DNA of 64,000 nt from Porpolomopsis calyptriformis (lineage: Eukaryota > Basidiomycota > Agaricomycetes > Agaricales > Hygrophoraceae), in NCBI GenBank assembly GCA_951640195.1, contig OX621164.1, positions 1,779,098-1,843,097 on the forward strand, given 5' to 3'. The notes below the pieces were generated by a model. That model saw nothing but the letters and a program-made list of their open reading frames with translations, had not been told where the DNA came from and ran no database searches. Below, piece by piece: positions 49,377 to 60,573 of the stretch (positions are counted from its first letter, which is position 1; the number at the start of each line of letters is the position of its first letter). Position numbers and translations under genes: made by a program.

Positions 49377-50464
49377 ATGCAACGCAAACCACCGTCTGTA
49401 CGGTTCGGCAATGTGACTGCCAATAGCATCCAACGGCCCATGGAATCTCAACCTGAGGGTTACCTGGCTTCTCCCCAGTTTGCACGATGGATAGATGAGG
49501 ATGAGTTGGACGAACATGGTAACGAGGATGAGGAGAGTATGGATGAAGATTCAGAGAGCTTGCCCTCTGAGACTGCCGTGGAATCAGAGAATCAAACTGA
49601 CCAGCCAGGTTTGAAACCTCAGGGGAAAGCTAGACCTGTGTGGAGAGCTAAGAAACGAAAGGATCTGTCGAAGCGTACAAGTAAACATGCGTAAGGATTC
49701 ATCCCACTGCTGTCATATTTCATTTTTAACGCGACCTCAAGTCCGACAGAGGTCACTTCGAAGAGACCAGTCACCCGAAAGCGGGTAGTCGTAGATATGA
49801 AGCCTGCTGTAAGAATTTCCCTCTCCTTCATCTACGAAAGCTAAACGAGTAGTAGCCAGCTCGTGATCCACGATTCTTACCCATAGCCGGCGAGTTCTCA
49901 GCTTCCAGATTCCGGGAACAATACAGATTCCTCGCCGATATACACGAAAGGGAACTCAAGACTGTGCAGGAGCATACGAAGCGGATGCGAAACTTGGTGA
50001 AAAGAGCACCAAATGACCGTCGGGAAGAGTGGGATCATGAGATGGATAAACTGGAGCTGGCGGTGAATAGAGCAAAGAGTGCAGTAGATCGAGACAAGAA
50101 AGATAAGATGGAGCAGGAGGCGCTGGCCAAAGTGGCAAAGGAGGAACACGAAAAAAGAAGGATTGGGAAGAAGGCATGGTGGATGAAGAAATGTTTGTGA
50201 CACACTCTTCTACACGATGCCAGACTAACCAATTCGTCACCAGCTGATAAAAGGTCATTCTTGACCCGCGTTCGCTATGACGCCATTGCGAGTACTGGAG
50301 GGAGGAGTGCGGTCCGGAAGGCTATCGAGAAGAAGCAGAAGAAAATATCCCAAAAGGAGAGAAAATCAAGGCCCCCTACGCGACGCTTGGTTCGCGATCT
50401 TCCCACACCAAGTCTTTCTGGACACGATCAGGTCGAGAGGAAAGGGAGAAGAAAAGTGGACTGA
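49377..50464 (+). CDS. RRP36: ribosome biogenesis protein RRP36
   Basis: Nucleolar protein of the early 90S pre-ribosome, needed for the first pre-18S cleavages. The N-terminal 110 residues are acidic (DEDELDEHGNEDEESMDED) and end in a basic patch (RAKKRKDLSKRTSK). After introns the family signature appears: ARDPRFLPIAGEFSASRFRE then QYRFLADIHERELKTVQ (49861-49965). A charged coiled coil follows (MDKLELAVNRAKSAVDRDKK, KVAKEEHEKRRIGKKAWWMK). After the intron at 50196-50245 the conserved basic end appears (RSAVRKAIEKKQKKISQKER KSRPP). The TGA is at 50464, although a small further intron could change the last 20 residues, which look less conserved. About 315 residues. It shares its promoter with the RBM39-like gene. 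Confidence 0.85.
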
Positions 50465-50631
50465 TCCACCGGCGTGTGGATTGGGTTTTTATCGTGTAAG
50501 TCGAATACTTGATGTGGCCATGGATTATGAGTGACCGTGCAGTTCCCGATCCAGGTTAATGAAAGGTTGCTTGTAAGGTTAGTCCAACAGTCATCTTTTG
50601 CGACAAGAACGCAAAATAAATTGACAGTGCA

Positions 50632-51219
50632 ATGCAGGATCATATACCCGACGAGCCACGCAGGTGGTCTACACAAGTCATTAATGGATTAATGGATGTG
50701 CCTCGACCTGAGAATATCTTATTTCACGTGAGCTGTGTAAGCACCAAAAGCCTCTTCCTCCTCCCCTCCGATTGTTTAGCGCTTATCCTGCGCTATCGCT
50801 GTGATGCTGTACGCAGAAATGTCTCGCTACTCGCTCCGTTCGATTCTGACATTCTTCTGTAGACTTTTTGTCGGCTCGATTCATTTCAATCTCACCGAGG
50901 CTGATATTCAGCAGGTGTTTGAGGCATTCGGCGAAATTGAATTCGTCAATCTGCACCGAGACCCGATGACTGGGCGTAGCAAAGGTTATGCTTTTATTCA
51001 GTCAGTTAACATCGACCACAGAAGTCTCTAGGGTTTCATGGCTACTCGTCATAGGTACAAGCGAACGCAAGACGCGAAAATGGCTTTGCAATACATGGAA
51101 GGCTTCGAGCTCGCTGGTCGCACTGTGAGGCAATTAACTTTGAATGAGGGCCGTTTAGCCAACTGCATCTCTAGCTCCGTGTCAACACTGCTTCGGAGGA
51201 CGATATGGATTCGGAATAG
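50632..51219 (+). CDS. short single-RRM gene, partial copy of the RBM39-like RRM2
   Basis: Three exons match the neighbouring RBM39-like gene but on the opposite strand. Exon 50863-51000 is 138 nt, as is its counterpart 47675-47812; it encodes LFVGSIHFNLTEADIQQVF ... GRSKGYAFIQ, with 37 of 46 residues identical. Exon 51055-51124 is 70 nt, equal to 47547-47616, with 19 of 23 identical (YKRTQDAKMALQYMEGFELA). A third exon from 51175 reads LRVNTASEDDMDSE and stops at 51219, where the parent goes on. Both RNP motifs and both introns are kept, and the intron bases are still alignable. The start is uncertain: an ATG at 50632 gives MQDHIPDEPR and joins in phase through a 199-nt intron (50664-50862), unusually long here. 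The product would be about 95 residues, one RRM without RS or UHM domain. It may be a functional offshoot or a gene fragment not yet decayed. Confidence 0.5.
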
Positions 51220-51308
51220 TGCAGACCTTTGTGCGGACCTTTGTATAGACGGATCCGAGCTGATGTAAATAATTATAAACAACGCGTTCGAGCTCAACAT
51301 CAGAGTCA

Positions 51309-52144
51309 ATGGCGACGAAGCAAAAGGCTCGTCAAGCGATCACTTTGAAGGGATCGACTGAGCTTGTCACCGAGTTCTTCAAGTATGCTGTGAACACGTA
51401 CGAGCCCCAACCAACTCTCGTTCGTCGCGTGCTCACGTCGGTTACGCAGAATTCTGTTTCAGAGAGAGGTCTATCCGTCGGACGACTTTCATATGGTCAA
51501 GAAATATGGCCAGACGCTGTTGGTCACCCAAGATCTAGCATTGGAAAACTATCTAGAAAGGTGTGCACTCTTTGTCGCGCACATCGGCATACCTGACGAG
51601 TCCAATTAGAATCCTTGCACAAGTTCAAAGTACGCACACGGTACCCAGGCGTCCAGACACTGAACTGACAACAGCTGATGGGCAGAGTGGCTGTTGACCG
51701 GCTCGGTCACGCAGCTTGTGCTCGCCATCATCTCAAAGGATACCAGGACGCCGCTCGAGCGTTGGGTGTTCGACATTAACCTGGTGGAACCACCCGAGGA
51801 TGCAACGCAGCCGTTCGTCCCCGTCACACCGCTGGCGAATTTAGCTAAACTTTGGAGCATTTGACAGCCCGCAACCAAAGCCCGAGTCCGAAATTCAATC
51901 GGAAATCCGGGCGATTCTCAAGCAAATCATCTCCATGGTGACTTACCTGCCGCTGATCCACGAACCGACGGTGTTCAATATCTTGGCGTACACGTCAGAG
52001 TCGGCGGATGTGCCTGCAAACGAGTGGGTGGACACCGATCCTCTGGCGATAGAGGCGAGCAAGAGCCAGAAGGTGAAGATGCGCAGTTTTAGCACCGATG
52101 TCCACCGTATTGAGGCTATGGTGGCATATCGTTATGAAGAATGA
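51309..52144 (+). CDS. MAD2: spindle assembly checkpoint protein MAD2
   Basis: HORMA-domain protein that, in its closed form, traps Cdc20 and blocks the anaphase-promoting complex until kinetochores attach. MATKQKARQAITLKGSTELV is followed by TEFFKYAVNT, an intron at about 51399-51449, then ILFQREVYPSDDFHMVKKYG. Then come QTLLVTQDLALENYLE, an intron with YLERI..LAQVQ after it, and WLLTGSVTQLVLAIISKD. The PPEDATQ exon joins PKPESEIQSEIRAILKQI. The C-terminal safety-belt part reads MVTYLPLIHEPTVFNILAYT, ANEWVDTDPLAIEASKSQKV and MRSFSTDVHRIEAMVAYRYE. About 205 residues, the usual length, with no missing region. The donor before the last intron (GTTCGT, about 51818) is weak but required by the phase. 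Confidence 0.95.
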
Positions 52145-52385
52145 TGAGAGCGTGGATAACCCGAGGATTGATGGAGATCGTGTAGCCAATTTCCATGACA
52201 CTGAGATAAACTCCGCACGGTTTTGTCTAGCGACCACACTCACCTCATCCTTATCTTCCCGCCTTTCTCGTTCGTTTGCAATACACGGTTTTCTGCCCTT
52301 CGTTCCTTTCCTCTCATCATCCTTGTTCGTCTGGCCGGACCCGGACCCATCCTTTATTACCTTCTCACACATATTCCAGCTCTTC

Positions 52386-54445
52386 ATGGGTGAAAATTGG
52401 TTCCAGCACGAGTTTCTCGTTCCAAGGAGACTCCTCTTCAATGTGATCTTCTACGGTCTTCATTTTGGTCTCTTTGCCTACGGGTGGTACTCCCAAGAGA
52501 CCAACAACAAGTTGGCTGCCCTTAATTCTCTCAAATATTCCGTTTGGATCTCTCGTGGCGCCGGCCTCGTCCTTGCATTCGATGGCGGTCTGATCCTCCT
52601 CCCCATGTTGCGCAACGTGATCCGTATCATACGACCAAAGCTGGCCTGGCTCTTCCCTGCCGACGAGAATATCTGGTTCCATCGCCAGGTAGCCTACTCG
52701 ATGGCTTTTTGGGCCATGGTCCACACGACGGCCCACTATGTCAACTTCATTAATGTCGAGCGCTCCCGTCAGTTCCTTCTCTCCTTCGTCATGACCCCTC
52801 CGCTCATTCTATTTTCAGAGGTGCGCAAGGAAACCGCCCTTGATATTCACTATACCCAAGCTGGCGGCATCACCGGACATTTTATGCTTCTAATCATGCT
52901 TCTCATATACACCACTGCACACCATAAGATCCGTCATCAATGCTTCGAGGCTTTCTGGTATACCCACCACCTCGCTTTCTTCTTCATGATCGGTCTATAC
53001 ACCCATGCCACCGGTTGCTTCGTCCGCGACTCTGTTGATCCCGACTACATCCCCGCATTCCCGTTCTATTCTACACAGCACTGCCTCGGATACGAAAGCT
53101 GGAGGTTCATCATCTGGCCCGGAATAGCCTACTTCGGTGAGAGAATGTACAGAGAATATCGGGGGCGGAGGGCCACAAGGTTGTCCAAAGTTCTCGTCCA
53201 TCCCAGTGGTTTGTACCCTCCCCTCGCGACCGTTTACATGTACTTAGGATATCTTTAAGGCGCCATGGAACTCCGCATCATCAAGCCGAGTTTCAAATAC
53301 ACGGCCGGCCAGTGGCTTTTCATTCAGGTTCCTGGAATTTCCCGCTTTCAATGGCATCCGGTAAGCAAACAGCCTTCGCCAACGCTTTCGCATCTAATTG
53401 TCCTATCAGTTTACGATCACATCTGCGCCCGAAGATCCTTATGTTTCCATCCATATCCGTCAGGTAGGCGACTTCACACGCGCCCTGGGAGATATCCTAG
53501 GCGTTGGCCCGTCCGTTGTCGCCGCCATGACAACAGCAGCCATAAAGGGTTCCGAAAAGGATGAAAGAAGTCTCATGGTCGGAAGCCGAGGCGACTTTGT
53601 CGAACTTGATGCTGATACTAACACACGTCCGCTCCCTTCGGTTCGAATCGATGGTCCCTATGGAGCACCGGCAGAGGACGTCTTTGATAACGAGGTGGCG
53701 ATTCTGATTGGCGCTGGTATTGGTAGGCCGCATTTGTCTCTTCCCCTCGACTGTTTTCCTTGACTGTATTTCCATCTGTTAGGTGTGACGCCTTTTGCGT
53801 CCATCCTCAAACACATCTGGTACCGTCAGAAGAAAGGTCACATTGGCTCTCTCCGCCGTGTGGAATTTTTCTGGGTCTGCCGTGACGCTCCTTCCTTTGG
53901 TTGGTTCCAAAGCTTGTTGCAGGAAGTTGAGGCCGCCCAGGCAGATCGTGAGTTACTTGTTTTCTCAACAGTTCGCCAGACCAATGCCCCATTTAGCCAA
54001 CTTCCTCCGCATCAATGTCTATCTCACCCAAAAGATCGACGAGAACATGTTATGGAACATTGCCGTTAACGATGCCGGTGCCGAGTACGACCCATTGACC
54101 CTCCTTCGCTCCCGCACCATGTTTGGACGACCGGATTGGATGAGTATCTATGGACGGATGAAGCAGGCCATTGAGACTGGACAATTCATTCCCGGCAGTA
54201 ACGCACAGCTCAAGACAAAAGTCGGAGTTCGTATCATTCATTATCCTTGGCTTGACACGGGCGATTCATTAATGCCTTTCCACTTGCAGACATATTTCTG
54301 TGGACCTGGAGTCCTGGCCAAGGCGATCAAAGAAGCGACCGTACATCACTGTAGTGCAAATGTTGAATTTTCCTTTGCCAAGGTTTGTTGACGTTACCGT
54401 TCCTTGCGTTATTCATCTAACGCCGGGTTGCAGGAGCATTTCTAA
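52386..54445 (+). CDS. noxA: NADPH oxidase catalytic subunit, NoxA type
   Basis: gp91phox-like superoxide-producing oxidase. Electrons pass from NADPH through FAD and two haems across the membrane; in fungi it serves hyphal differentiation and fruiting. From MGENWFQHEFLVPRRLLFN there are six membrane helices. Haem ligands are visible as two His pairs: FHRQ/VHTTAH (residues about 99 and 112) and YTHHLAF/YTHAT (about 193 and 206). FAD binding is HPFTITSAPED after the intron at 53359-53410. NADPH binding includes RIDGPYGAPAEDVF, LIGAGIGVTPFASIL (split by an intron at about 53721-53782) and YFCGPGVLAKAI. The terminal F follows SFAKEH after the last intron (54384-54433). There is no EF-hand extension, so it is not a NoxC. 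About 555 residues, the normal size. The start was chosen because MGENWFQHEFL begins the conserved first helix region; upstream bases are open but not conserved. Confidence 0.95.
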
Positions 54446-54675
54446 TGGTTGGATTAGTATATATTAAGTAATGCTCTAGATTATGAGCCCTCGCTTCAGA
54501 GTTGGTGTGTTTATCTGTGGGGGTATCGAGCAGATTCCTGCCAATGTCGAGGTTTAATCCTCTCGTTGGATAATAATACAAAAAACTTATCGCTGAGTTC
54601 GGACTTGGAATTTTTATCTAAAGCTGACTGGCGGTGTCTGTCGCCGTCCAATGCAACACACCGACTTCATTGAGC

Positions 54676-55805
54676 ATGGCAATCGACGATTATGAGGGCG
54701 ACGCGACAGAGCTTTTGGAGACGTATGGTCTGTCCTACATCACTCTTTCTCTGCAGTCTCATTGACGATCTGGATACCAGACTTCCTGATGAAATACATT
54801 ATTATTGGTCCGTGCTGACTCGCTGGGTTTATCCATCCTTCCCACCGATAGCTCTCTTCCAGGCGAGGCCGGGAGTGGGAAGTCTTGCTTACTGCATCAT
54901 TTTATCCACAATTCCTGTGGGTTTTGTCTCCCTCTCAAGTCTGACTTTACGGGCTTGACCGCCAAGATGACCCAGTCAAGGATCACTCACAACACACCAT
55001 CGGCGTCGAGTTTTTGAGCCGCACTATCAAACTGGGAGAGAAGAGGATTAAGCTCCAGGTGAGACTCGACATGATTCACCAAAGTGTTGTTGTGACGATG
55101 GTTCTCTCTAGCTGTGGGATACCGCCGGGCAAGAACGATTTCGGTTCGCGGAGCCGTCTGCTGTGACAGTTTGGCGGTGATTCTGATATCCAAGCCATAT
55201 AGGTCTGTAACTCGGAGCTACTACCGTGGGGCCGCAGGTGCCATACTCGTCTATGACATCACCAAGTCAGTGTTGGTTGGGTATATACAATCTTGCTCAA
55301 AATTTTTACACGTTCGCAGCCGAGAGTCGTTTACCAACCTGTCGCGCTGGCTGACGGACGCAAGGGCGCTGGCCAGCCCACATTTATTCACAGTACTAGT
55401 TGGCAATAAATCCGATCGGGAAGACGAACGTGAGGTAGAATGGGTGGAGGCAAGCCGGTGGGCCGCCGAGAATGGTAACTTGAGCCGTTTCTGCCCATGT
55501 CCCGCTGTTTCACCGTCCGGGCTGATCGTCTGAGAGCAGACGTACACTTCATAGAGACGTCCTCGCTCACCGGGGACAACGTCGAGGCCCCGTTCCTTTT
55601 AGCCGCCAGCTCTATCCTTCTCTCCATTGAATCGGGAGAACTCGATCCTGAGAAGTCCGGGAGTGGTGTCAGTTATGGTGACCGGGCACTTCGGAGAGTC
55701 AATAGCTCAAGCCGATTGAGCTTTGGCAGTTTGAGTGGAGGGCGACGGAAAGGGTCGGTCAAACTCAAGCTTAAGGATTGGATTCCGGGAAGTAGATGCT
55801 GCTAA
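54676..55805 (+). CDS. RAB4: Rab GTPase RAB4
   Basis: Small GTPase of fast endosomal recycling. MAIDDY begins exon 1 (54676), which ends soon after. Further exons give YIIIG, then [17 protein letters not shown] (P-loop, about 54864-54915), a small exon for [30 protein letters not shown] (switch I), [13 protein letters not shown] (switch II, catalytic Gln kept) and [20 protein letters not shown]. The NKxD element is GNKSDRED (55411-55434), and [14 protein letters not shown] carries the SA-like G5 motif. [19 protein letters not shown] is a strong Rab4 hallmark. The C-terminus is basic ([15 protein letters not shown]) and ends in CC for prenylation. At least six small introns. About 235 residues. 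S. cerevisiae lacks Rab4; basidiomycetes keep it. Confidence 0.93.
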
Positions 55806-56195
55806 TACTCGTGATAATGTCAGTTGTTCTATCCGCTTTTACATATCTCATTATTAATGTCCACAATAACGAAGACGCACATAACACTCTTGTGGTAGAT
55901 CGTATATGTGGAACGGACAGTCCGGTTAATCTGCGGCACGGTGTGATGTAATTGAGGGAGTTCTATAGCTTAGATATAATCACCTGGAAAACTACGGTGC
56001 ATAGGTATGAAAACTGGACTGCAGGGTCTAAATAACAAATGGATGGCAGACGCGTTATTATGCTTGGTTGTAAATAGAAAAACGTCGGAACGTCCTAGCT
56101 CGTTGAGTCATGGCATGAGTGAATGTCCAAAATGCAATGCAATAGATATCCGGTCAAAAATCTTAGCTCGCTCAGTCTGGTAGATTGCGGACCTG
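55806..56195. other. convergent intergenic gap, RAB4 / surface protein gene
   Basis: About 390 bases of AT-rich sequence between two stop codons. No open frame or repeat of note. Probably 3' UTRs. Confidence 0.4.
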
Positions 56196-57821
56196 TCAAG
56201 AACGCTCGGTCAACATGGAGGGGGAGGGGGAGGGACTATGAGATCGTACACCAAGAACGGGCCGAGAGTAATCTTCGTCGTCTCTCAACTCCCTTGAGCC
56301 AACATTCTCCATCTCTCCAGGTCTCTGCCATTGTCGTAAGCCGGGGTCGAGACGATCATCACCTTGGCTTTCGGGCGAGTAGGAGGAAGGGCCGGAGGCG
56401 CTCTCTCGGTCAGCCCTATTTTGTGCTTCGCGCCGGCGTTGGTTGTCGATCAGTCGAAGGGGATTGCGGGGAGGGGGTGAGGGAGGGGCTGAAGAGGGGA
56501 ACGTGGCAGAATATGAAGGAGGCGCGGATGCGGTTCGATGGCGAGTGGAGAGGAGTGGTTCACTACTGGCCCCATTATCCGAGGAAGTATATCCTATGTG
56601 CCGCTGCTCATAAACACGACGATCAGCTGCATCCACAGGGGGACTTGCTGTCCGGGCAGGAGCATAATCGTGGGTAGCCCCGGAAGGAGGGAGATAGTCG
56701 GTGTAAGGATTAAAGACTTCTGGAGAGCCGTCATCGTGGTCAAGATTTCCTGAGGGTGGCCTCCCTCCATTTTGAGACATGCTCATGCCAAACCCAGAAC
56801 TTGATCGATGTGTCATTTCAATGTCGGATGATCCCACTTTGGATCTGTCGACACCGAAGTCGTCGTCGTCCAACGGTGCGCGATGAAAACGGGATGAAGC
56901 GAGGGTTTCGGCAATGGCAGTTTCATCTTCCAGCTGCTGGGTGCGACGACGGCGCCGAACGGCGAAAACGACCCAGAGAAAGATCGACGCAGCGGCCAAG
57001 CCTACTAGAACAAAGACGCCAGCGACAGCTCTTGTGTTGTTGAAAAATCTAGCGCGAGAGGTATGAGAAGTCTGGGTTTTAGGCATGGGTGAAGCTTACG
57101 ATGAACTCTGTGAAGAACCGTTATCGGGACTTAAGGTCGGATTGACTCCGATTTGAGTGATCGTCGTGGTCGTTCCGTCGCTTTTGGTTGTGAGGAAAGT
57201 GGATGTAATCTCAAGAGGAGTGCTGGTTGTGGGAACTCCAAGGCCATTTGTGGTGGAGATGGCAACCGGGGTCTTGAAAGTCGTCCTGTGTATATAATCA
57301 GGCGAAGCGAGAGGTGCGTATAAACACGAACTGACCTGACGGGCGGAGGGGGCGAACTCGAGGTGACGATGGGGAGTGTAGAGCTCGAGCTTGTGGGAAT
57401 AATGGTAGTTGAGGGGGTCGGGGTGGTGGTAGTCGTAGGAGGGATCGAGGTGGTGGATGGCAATGGCAATGAGGATGTAGAGGTAGAGGTGGAGGTGGAT
57501 GTAGATGTAGATGAGGGGGACAAAGAGAGGGATGTGGTGGATTGAGTAGCGGAAGTGGATAATACATGGGTTGAATTGGACATTTCAGAGATGGATGAGG
57601 GCAGAGAGGTTACAGATGAAGTTGTTCTAGATGTACATGTGAGCAGAAGATAGGAAGAGACCGGGTTGAACTGACGAGACGTGAGAGGATACAGATGGAA
57701 TTGAGCTGGGAAAGAAAGGCCATCAACGGTCGCCAACAAAAGAGGAAAAAACGGACGAGAAATCTGTGGAGCGAGAAGTAGAGAACGAAAGGGTGGGCAT
57801 GGTATGTAAGATACTTACCAT
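56196..57821 (-). CDS. single-pass surface protein with Ser/Thr-rich ectodomain
   Basis: No family is firmly recognised; the layout is like Mid2/Wsc-type cell wall sensors. The ATG at 57821 is directly followed by GTAAGTATC, and the intron (57764-57818) joins it to ISRPFFPLLLATVDGLSFP, which together make a plausible signal peptide. A Ser/Thr/Pro-rich region (57370-57630, including a Ser-Thr codon repeat) is likely heavily O-glycosylated. After an intron at about 57280-57330 the ectodomain continues (TTFKTPVAISTTNGLGVP) to TLSPDNGSSQSSS. One membrane helix is RAVAGVFVLVGLAAASIFLW (about 56985-57045), followed by the basic stop-transfer RRRRRT. The cytosolic tail of about 260 residues is Pro/Ser/Asp rich and ends MLTERS. 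About 480 residues. Without the first intron no ATG opens this frame before the Ser/Thr region. Confidence 0.65.
57472..57513 (-). repeat. Ser-Thr codon microsatellite
   Basis: Alternating six-base units encoding Ser-Thr about seven times inside the surface-protein ectodomain. The unit drifts between TCC/TCT-type and ACC/ACA-type codons, so it is an imperfect repeat. Such tracts vary in length between strains. Confidence 0.7.
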
Positions 57822-57972
57822 TCAGAACTACGGAATGTTGCTCGATGGAAGAATGAGCGCTGAATAATTCACTCGGTCAATCAACCCCGAAAATGTCCAA
57901 GTTCAATCAGTGAAATGAGCAGAATAAAAAAACGAATAACAGTGGTATGTATGTGCAAGAATAAAATAGAGC

Positions 57973-60346
57973 TCATCGCCGCCGATGTGCCATCGTTGGT
58001 GTATGCCGTCTGTCCACCGAAGACTCTCGCTGATGGTGCTGAGTCCTTTCGGACTCGGAATACTCCTCCCCTTCCAAGAGGGCCAGCGCCGTCTCCAGGT
58101 ACCACATATTCTTCTTGATGAAATGCACAACAACCGTCCCGCCCACCCGCTTCTCTTCGTAACGTCTTACTCTCCCTTCCCGGTTTCTCCACGCCGACTC
58201 TGCACTCACGGCGCTCCCTGGGTGACGCGCATCAGCATTACTGCATCCAAGCGCGCAAGTCGACATCTACCTTCATAAAGCTTTGACATCTCACTGCCCT
58301 CGACCAACGCTTCCACACTCTCCAACGGGCTCAAGTCCGGCAATGGAGAACTATATCGCACACCGAATGTAGATACGCTTGACCGCGACCATTCCAGTGA
58401 TGTGGGTGCCAACGATGCCACTGGGGCTCCCAGCACATCTTGCGGAGTTTTGTCTAAGAGTGACATGATACTTCGTCTGATACGACTCACTTCCGACGGA
58501 AAGAGGAAGCCGTGAGAGTATCTGAATGTGAAGAGATCTTGTTGGCACAAAGAACCATTCGGGGGAGGAAGCGCTCACACTGTGCCTGACCGTGGGTGGT
58601 CATAAATCCAGCACCGCTCGCTCGTCCATCGAACGTCTTGTGCTTTGGGATGAAACCTCAGCCACTTGGCAGTCTGCTTATCCTCCGCGCCTTTCGTCAA
58701 GCTTTTCACAGTCGGATCGTTTGCAACCCACTCTACCAAGCTCCAGCTCAAACCATACAGCTCGCCGGCCATAAATCGGTTCTTCACAAGATATCCCCAA
58801 TACACCAACGGGTCCGGGAACACCTTCGGTGGCGACTCGACATGGAGTGGCGGCGTGTGATTAGCTTCGGTCACCGATCCCTCAGTGGAGGTATTAACAG
58901 TAAACAGCAGGGACTGGTCACGACTCTGTAAGGCAGAGTCTGAATATGTATTGTCAGAGGAAAGTCGGCGCTGCTTCAAATGCAACTCAAGTCGTAATCG
59001 GGCCTCAAGTTCGGCCAGCATGACAAACGAATCATCATCAACTTTCACGACAAAGTCCGGTCGCAGCCATCGTTTGGGCCGTTCCGTAGTTTCGTCTGCC
59101 CAAGCACGGGGAGAATCATGAGGCGCAAGTGGTGGTGGGGGTGCAGAGGAGTTGGAGTAAGAGAACTGGGGCATGGTTTGTGATGCGAGGTAAACAGGAG
59201 GAACCCAGGCATTTATTGAAGCCCACGAAAAGAACGAGTATGTCTTTCCAGAGTTCATGTTCTCCGCGACAGGTAGAATGATGATATCATTATACACTAA
59301 AAAATTTCAGAGAAGATGATCAGTAGGGAGCAAGGGAACATGTGATTTGACCCACTCTGCTTCTCTAACTGGATCCGCCGTTCCCACTCTTTGCGTGGTT
59401 GGCCTAGTATGAAGCGAACGATGGTTCTTGATGTCCCAAGTCCGCCATCACCATCCGCAGCCCCTTGTCGGCTTCTTGGGTGACTGGCCCACGTCGTCCG
59501 CACCAGCATTCGTCGTTCGAAGGCGGAATCAACGGAAAACACTCCAACAAACACACCTGCTGGCGGCAAAGAGTCAAGATTCGCTGGAGGAAAAGGTGGC
59601 AACATTGTGCCAGATGTTAATAAGATAGAGTTGGTAACAGATGAAATTGAAGATAAATAATCCGGTGGGGTGGTTGACGATGGGACAGAGCAGTAGTGTC
59701 GCCATGGGAGAGATTCCTTGTCTGGGTTGAGGATGTAAATCAAAAGAAGGGTTAGGAAGACGGCAAAGACGGAAAGGAGAAGGAGTGTCAAAACCTGCAA
59801 AGAAGATGTCAAATTCCTACCGGGGAGAGGAGCAGCAGAGCCAATGCGCACGATAGTGATAGGCTGCCGGGGAAAGAGGGGGTGTCTAACGATTCTTCTC
59901 GTCCATTTTTTCATAGTCCTCATAACTTTTCCTACTCTTTTGCGCCGCCGCCGTGTGGTTGATCCCATCATCCACCATCGCCGAGTATCTTCCCTCCAGA
60001 CCCGCGGACGGAGGAGGGGCGAGTTGGGTTCGCTGTCGGTGTCGGAGGTGCATGAAGAGGAAGGGTGTGAGGAGAAGAATTGTCTAAAGGGGGAGCCCGA
60101 GCGAGAAGGGTTTGGACTAGATGCCGCAGTTGAGGATTGGGACGGAGCAGTAGGCGGGAATAAGAAATCAGGATCGAGCAGTGAACTGTCCGGAACGGTG
60201 AATGTAGCTCTCGTTCTGGGGTGTGATGTCGTTCTGGCGATTTCGCCGGAGTCAGTGTCGGAGGAGCTGCCGTAGTCCTCCATACGAGGCGGGCGCGGCG
60301 CTACACGAGAACTTGCAGAGCCGAGAACACTAGCAGAAAATGTCAT
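57973..60346 (-). CDS. GT31 (galactosyltransferase-like) glycosyltransferase
   Basis: Type II Golgi-like membrane protein with a beta-1,3-glycosyltransferase (GT31) fold. The N-terminal cytosolic part from MTFSASVLGSASSRVA is long (about 190 residues) and Arg/Ser rich. One membrane anchor (LQVLTLLLLSVFAVFLTLLL) follows. The catalytic part has VFVGVFSVDSAFERRMLVRT then TWASH (the R-x-x-x-R-x-TW region), YNDIIILPVAENMNSGKTYS, the metal-binding DDD in VVKVDDDSFVMLAELE (about 59010-59055), and YWGYLVKNRFMAGELYGLSW. After introns, ERCWIYDHPRSGTVYSHGFL is followed by the C-terminal block VVHFIKKNMWYLETALALLE. It ends MAHRRR at 57973. About 720 residues, longer than animal GT31 enzymes because of the tail and anchor. 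Donor, acceptor and linkage are not deducible. Confidence 0.82.
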
Positions 60347-60573
60347 GATGAAAGGAGTGTGTTTTATGACCTGGACCAGAATTTAGAATTACGGGGCAGT
60401 GCGAGCTGAAGGGTATTAGTCCTGCGCAGTGATGGATGCTAACGACGAAACTCTGGGCGCAGGCAAGCTGTGTCGTCGCAACCAGACGGTGACAAGCAGA
60501 GACTAGGCCTTACATGAACGGGTTCATAGAGTTAATCATTACTTAATCTGTACCTCATTCCCCATACATACCC

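Noticed and set aside
50863..51219. processed (retro) pseudogene of the RBM39-like gene
   Set aside because: Both introns are retained and there is no poly(A) tail, so it did not come from mRNA.
53630..53660. GGTTCGAAT, resembling a tRNA B box
   Set aside because: It is in frame inside the NADPH oxidase coding sequence and no A box or acceptor stem is present around it.
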